Part shown: piece by piece, positions 61,371 to 64,000 of the stretch
Numbering within the stretch: the stretch's first letter is position 1
How the letters are laid out: each line of letters opens with the position of its first letter
Source: Chitinivibrionales bacterium
GTDB lineage: Bacteria > Fibrobacterota > Chitinivibrionia > Chitinivibrionales > JANQEN01
Assembly: GCA_028278335.1 (NCBI GenBank)
Contig: JANQEN010000082.1
Span: 20,102 to 84,101 of the forward strand
Reading direction: 5' to 3'
DNA: 64,000 bases
The notes under the pieces: model-generated
What the model was told of the DNA's origin: nothing
The model's input: the letters and a program-made list of their open reading frames with translations, nothing else
Database searches by the model: none
Position numbers and translations under genes: made by a program

Positions 61371-63791
61371 ATGGAAAAGATTATAGCCGAGCATATAACA
61401 CGTAAAAACGTGCCAGTATTTAAAGAGTTTGTCTCTTTTCTCAACAAAAACATTGACAAGTGCGAGTGCATGCAGCGCAATGAAATTTTGATGCATTTTG
61501 ATGACTTTTGCACTAAGAATAAGAAGAGCAAAAAATTTCTCACCTCCTCATTGATTCGTAAATTCTTAAATAGTATTCGAGAAATTTTATTTGAAGAGCG
61601 AGATTTTGTCATTCTCTATCGTTATTCTCAAGCAAAGTATCTCATTTACCGAGTGGATAAGGATGTCAGCAGATCAGAAACAATTGAGATGCCCGAGTAT
61701 CTGACACTCAAAGAGAAGGCTATCCTTGGAGATGATGTAAGTACAAATCCCCTGAAAATTGATTTTATTCCTTTTTATGACTACTCGCGATCTATTCGAG
61801 ATTCAAAAAAGATTGGCAATGGCATGCAATTTCTCAATCATAACATGTCCAGTAGCCTATTCCAGGACCCAGAGAAGGGTAACGTCAACCTCTTCAATTT
61901 TCTCACCATTCATAAACTAAACGGAGCCTCTCTTCTTATACGTGAAGGGGTGTTCAAGGATTTCGAAAGCTTTTTTGCGGCTCTTAAAAAGATGGTCAAG
62001 TGGTTGCAATCAAAACGGCATATTGCCAGTTATAATTCGGGGCGTAATTTGCATATCGTTACCAATCGTATGAAGAAAATGGGATTTGAAGTGGGATGGG
62101 GCAATACGATAGATCGAATTATCGAAACCATGCAGTTACTAGTTGACTTAGTCAATGAACCAGCCAGTGCTCTTTTAGAGGAGTTTATTTCCCGGATTCC
62201 CATGGTGTCAAAGATTGCCGTAATATCACCCCATGGATGGTTTGGTCAAAAAAATATCTGGGGACGACCTGACACCGGTGGGCAGGTTATCTATATTTTG
62301 GACCAAGTTCGAGCCTTAGAAAAACATATACGGGAACGCTTTGCCAAGGCAGGTGTTTTTTTAAAACCAAAAATATTGGTAGTAACCAGACTCATTCCCA
62401 ATGCGGGAAACACTACCTGCAATGAACGGCTAGAAAAAATAACCGGTGCCGAGAACTGTTGGATCCTTCGGGTTCCCTTCAAGGATAGCAATGGTAAAAC
62501 ATTACAGAACTGGATTTCTCGATTTAAAATATGGCCCTACCTAGATCGTTTTGCTGAAGATAGCCAGCAGGAAATTTTACAGGAGTTTAAAGCAAATCCC
62601 GATCTGATCATCGGAAATTATTCCGATGGGAATCTGGTAGCTACACTTTTAGCCGATAAGTTAAACGTTATTCAGTGTACTATTGCTCATGCTTTAGAAA
62701 AAACCAAATACTTTTTCTCTGATTTACATTGGAAAAAATATGAGCGGGACTATCATTTTACACTTCAGTTTGTTGCCGATATGATCTCGATGAACAAATC
62801 AAATTTTATTATTACCAGTACTGCCCAAGAGATTGCTGGAACACCGGAAAACGTAGGACAGTACGAGGAGTATCAATTTTTCTCTATGCCCGGTTTTTTG
62901 CAAGTGCAAAGTGGGATCAATCTCTTCCATCCAAAATTTAATATTATTCCCCCCGGTGTCAATGAGAAGGATTACTACCCTTACTTTGAAGAAGAAAAGC
63001 GGTCAAAGAAACGCAAAACTGTTTGGGAGAAGAAGCTCTTTTTTGATACAGATGATGGTGCCTTTGGTACACTTCGCGATCAGTCAAAGCGCCCTATTTT
63101 TACTATGGCACGACTCGATAAGATTAAGAACATTACCGGTCTGATCGAGGCTTTTGGTATGAGTAAATTATTGCAGAGAGAGTGCAATCTCGTTTTTGCC
63201 GCTGGGGTTACGGATATTAGTCTTTCTCAGGACAAGGAGGAGCAAAAGGAGATTAGAAAGGTTCAGCAGTTGATTAAAAAGTACAAACTTAAACAGTCGA
63301 TTCGCTGGCTACCGGGTATTGATAAAGCAGACACTTCAGAAGTCTATCGAATTATTGCTGATCGGGGCGGTATATTTGTGCAGCCTGCTTTGTATGAAGC
63401 CTTTGGCTTGACAATTTTAGAAGCACTCCTTTCTGGACTTCCTACCTTTGCCACCGAGTTTGGTGGCCCCTCTGAGATAATCATTGATAATGAATGTGGT
63501 TTTCTTATCAATCCAAGAAATCCGCAATTGATGGCAAAAAGAATTGAAGAATTTGTTGTGGAGTGCGCAAAAAATAAACAATACTGGAAAGAGATCTCCG
63601 ATCAAGGTATTAAAAGGGTTCGCGAACATTTTACCTGGAAGCTATATAGCAATAAATTGATTACCCTCACAAACCTTTACAGCTTTTGGCGTCATAGTGT
63701 GTCTGGTGAAGGCAAGATTAAAATGAGTCGTTATTGTGATTTAATCTATCAGCTTCTCTTTAAAAAGAGAGCAAAATATATAGAACACTAA
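61371..63791 (+). CDS. Sucrose synthase
   Basis: An 806-residue retaining GT4 enzyme, reversible: UDP-glucose (or ADP-glucose) plus fructose gives sucrose and UDP (or ADP). The length matches plant-like sucrose synthases. It has the SUS-type N-terminal regulatory region of about 270 residues, then PHGWFGQKNIWGRPDTGG at about 285, FPCTY-like QFVADMISMNKSNF, and the E-x7-E site FGLTILEALLSGLPTFAT. AGAGAGG lies just before the ATG at 61371, preferred over TTG at 61350. It is the third gene of the operon, 77 bp after SPS. Bacterial sucrose synthases are uncommon. Confidence 0.93.
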   Translation: MEKIIAEHITRKNVPVFKEFVSFLNKNIDKCECMQRNEILMHFDDFCTKNKKSKKFLTSSLIRKFLNSIREILFEERDFVILYRYSQAKYLIYRVDKDVSRSETIEMPEYLTLKEKAILGDDVSTNPLKIDFIPFYDYSRSIRDSKKIGNGMQFLNHNMSSSLFQDPEKGNVNLFNFLTIHKLNGASLLIREGVFKDFESFFAALKKMVKWLQSKRHIASYNSGRNLHIVTNRMKKMGFEVGWGNTIDRIIETMQLLVDLVNEPASALLEEFISRIPMVSKIAVISPHGWFGQKNIWGRPDTGGQVIYILDQVRALEKHIRERFAKAGVFLKPKILVVTRLIPNAGNTTCNERLEKITGAENCWILRVPFKDSNGKTLQNWISRFKIWPYLDRFAEDSQQEILQEFKANPDLIIGNYSDGNLVATLLADKLNVIQCTIAHALEKTKYFFSDLHWKKYERDYHFTLQFVADMISMNKSNFIITSTAQEIAGTPENVGQYEEYQFFSMPGFLQVQSGINLFHPKFNIIPPGVNEKDYYPYFEEEKRSKKRKTVWEKKLFFDTDDGAFGTLRDQSKRPIFTMARLDKIKNITGLIEAFGMSKLLQRECNLVFAAGVTDISLSQDKEEQKEIRKVQQLIKKYKLKQSIRWLPGIDKADTSEVYRIIADRGGIFVQPALYEAFGLTILEALLSGLPTFATEFGGPSEIIIDNECGFLINPRNPQLMAKRIEEFVVECAKNKQYWKEISDQGIKRVREHFTWKLYSNKLITLTNLYSFWRHSVSGEGKIKMSRYCDLIYQLLFKKRAKYIEH

Positions 63792-63879
63792 GCGATTTTA
63801 GAAATTTGCTTGCTTGAAGTGGCTCATGCGGTCAGAGTGCCGTGAAAGCACTTCGCATAATTCTAAAGAATCCATATAT

Positions 63880-63983
63880 ACTGTTTCTCAAAAGTTTTGT
63901 TCCATGATTTTTGACAAAACTCTTATAGAAACAGTTATACCGCAACACAACATAGGACAAGATTATTGAGAAGCGGTATAACT
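63880..63983. repeat. Nested inverted repeats at the right edge of the window
   Basis: ACTGTTTCT (63880-63888) pairs with AGAAACAGT (63927-63935), and AGTTTTG with CAAAACT inside it. AGTTATACCGC (63933-63943) pairs with GCGGTATAACT (63973-63983). The second pair ends 17 bp from the window edge. They could be part of a mobile element or of the terminator of the sucrose operon, but no T-run is seen and the sequence beyond is missing. Confidence 0.5.
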
Positions 63984-64000
63984 CAAAAGAAATTCAAGAT

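Overview
The window is AT-rich and comes from a diderm bacterium. It carries lptC-lptA-lptB, lspA, an MCE/MlaD protein, lipoproteins and a candidate outer-membrane barrel. Several large secreted proteins end in FlgD/type IX-like C-terminal sorting modules. Together with a GTP-type PEP carboxykinase and a UbiA enzyme of the archaeal-lipid type, this suggests the FCB group, possibly Fibrobacterota/Chitinivibrionia. The placement is inference; no rRNA or tRNA gene was seen.

Region 1 (1-29655, almost all minus strand) is a surface-polysaccharide region. It reads from a TPR lipoprotein (29655) through a phosphoglycosyl transferase, a Gfo/Idh oxidoreductase, a hexapeptide N-acetyltransferase, a carbamoyltransferase/DUF5989/SxtJ trio, a DegT aminotransferase, a FemAB-like transferase, a polysaccharide deacetylase-like protein, a flippase, a pyruvyl transferase, an O-antigen ligase/polymerase-like protein, two GT2 enzymes, and a UDP-GlcNAc 2-epimerase between two DUF354 paralogues. 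Four of these fit the WbpB/WbpE/WbpD/WbpI steps to a diacetamido-uronic acid sugar. After a 430-bp gap come two secreted multidomain proteins and an unusual small cluster: acyltransferase-3, nitroreductase-like lipoprotein, ACP, DltA/NRPS-type adenylation enzyme, ACP, and KASIII (cut by the window edge). It looks like an acyl or aminoacyl decoration or small-molecule pathway.

Region 2 (29656-30826) is a 1.17-kb gene-free divergent region with several strong stem-loops. Region 3 (30767-40560, plus strand) is an envelope and regulation operon: a small protein, a candidate outer-membrane protein, lptC, lptA, lptB, rpoN, lipA, hpf, mlaD-like, an HPr, and a radical SAM/SPASM-like protein. Region 4 (40561-41329) is non-coding. 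It holds a MITE-like inverted repeat and a striking array of nine TTGTATACAA-type palindromes at a 23-bp period.

Region 5 (41330-51517) holds ubiA-like, lspA, an RluD-family synthase, a secreted FGE-like protein, an AmpG-like MFS transporter, adk, three ~120-bp direct repeats before a GxxExxY gene, a 21-bp heptapeptide-coding tandem repeat, repetitive palindromic elements, a secreted GH16 glucanase flanked by a perfect 30-bp direct repeat, and a membrane protein. Region 6 (51614-63791) has a giant propeller sensor with a PP2C output, a bidirectional terminator, pckG, and a three-gene sucrose operon (fructokinase-like, fused sucrose-phosphate synthase/phosphatase, sucrose synthase).

All calls come from reading the sequence and recalling family motifs; no database search was run.
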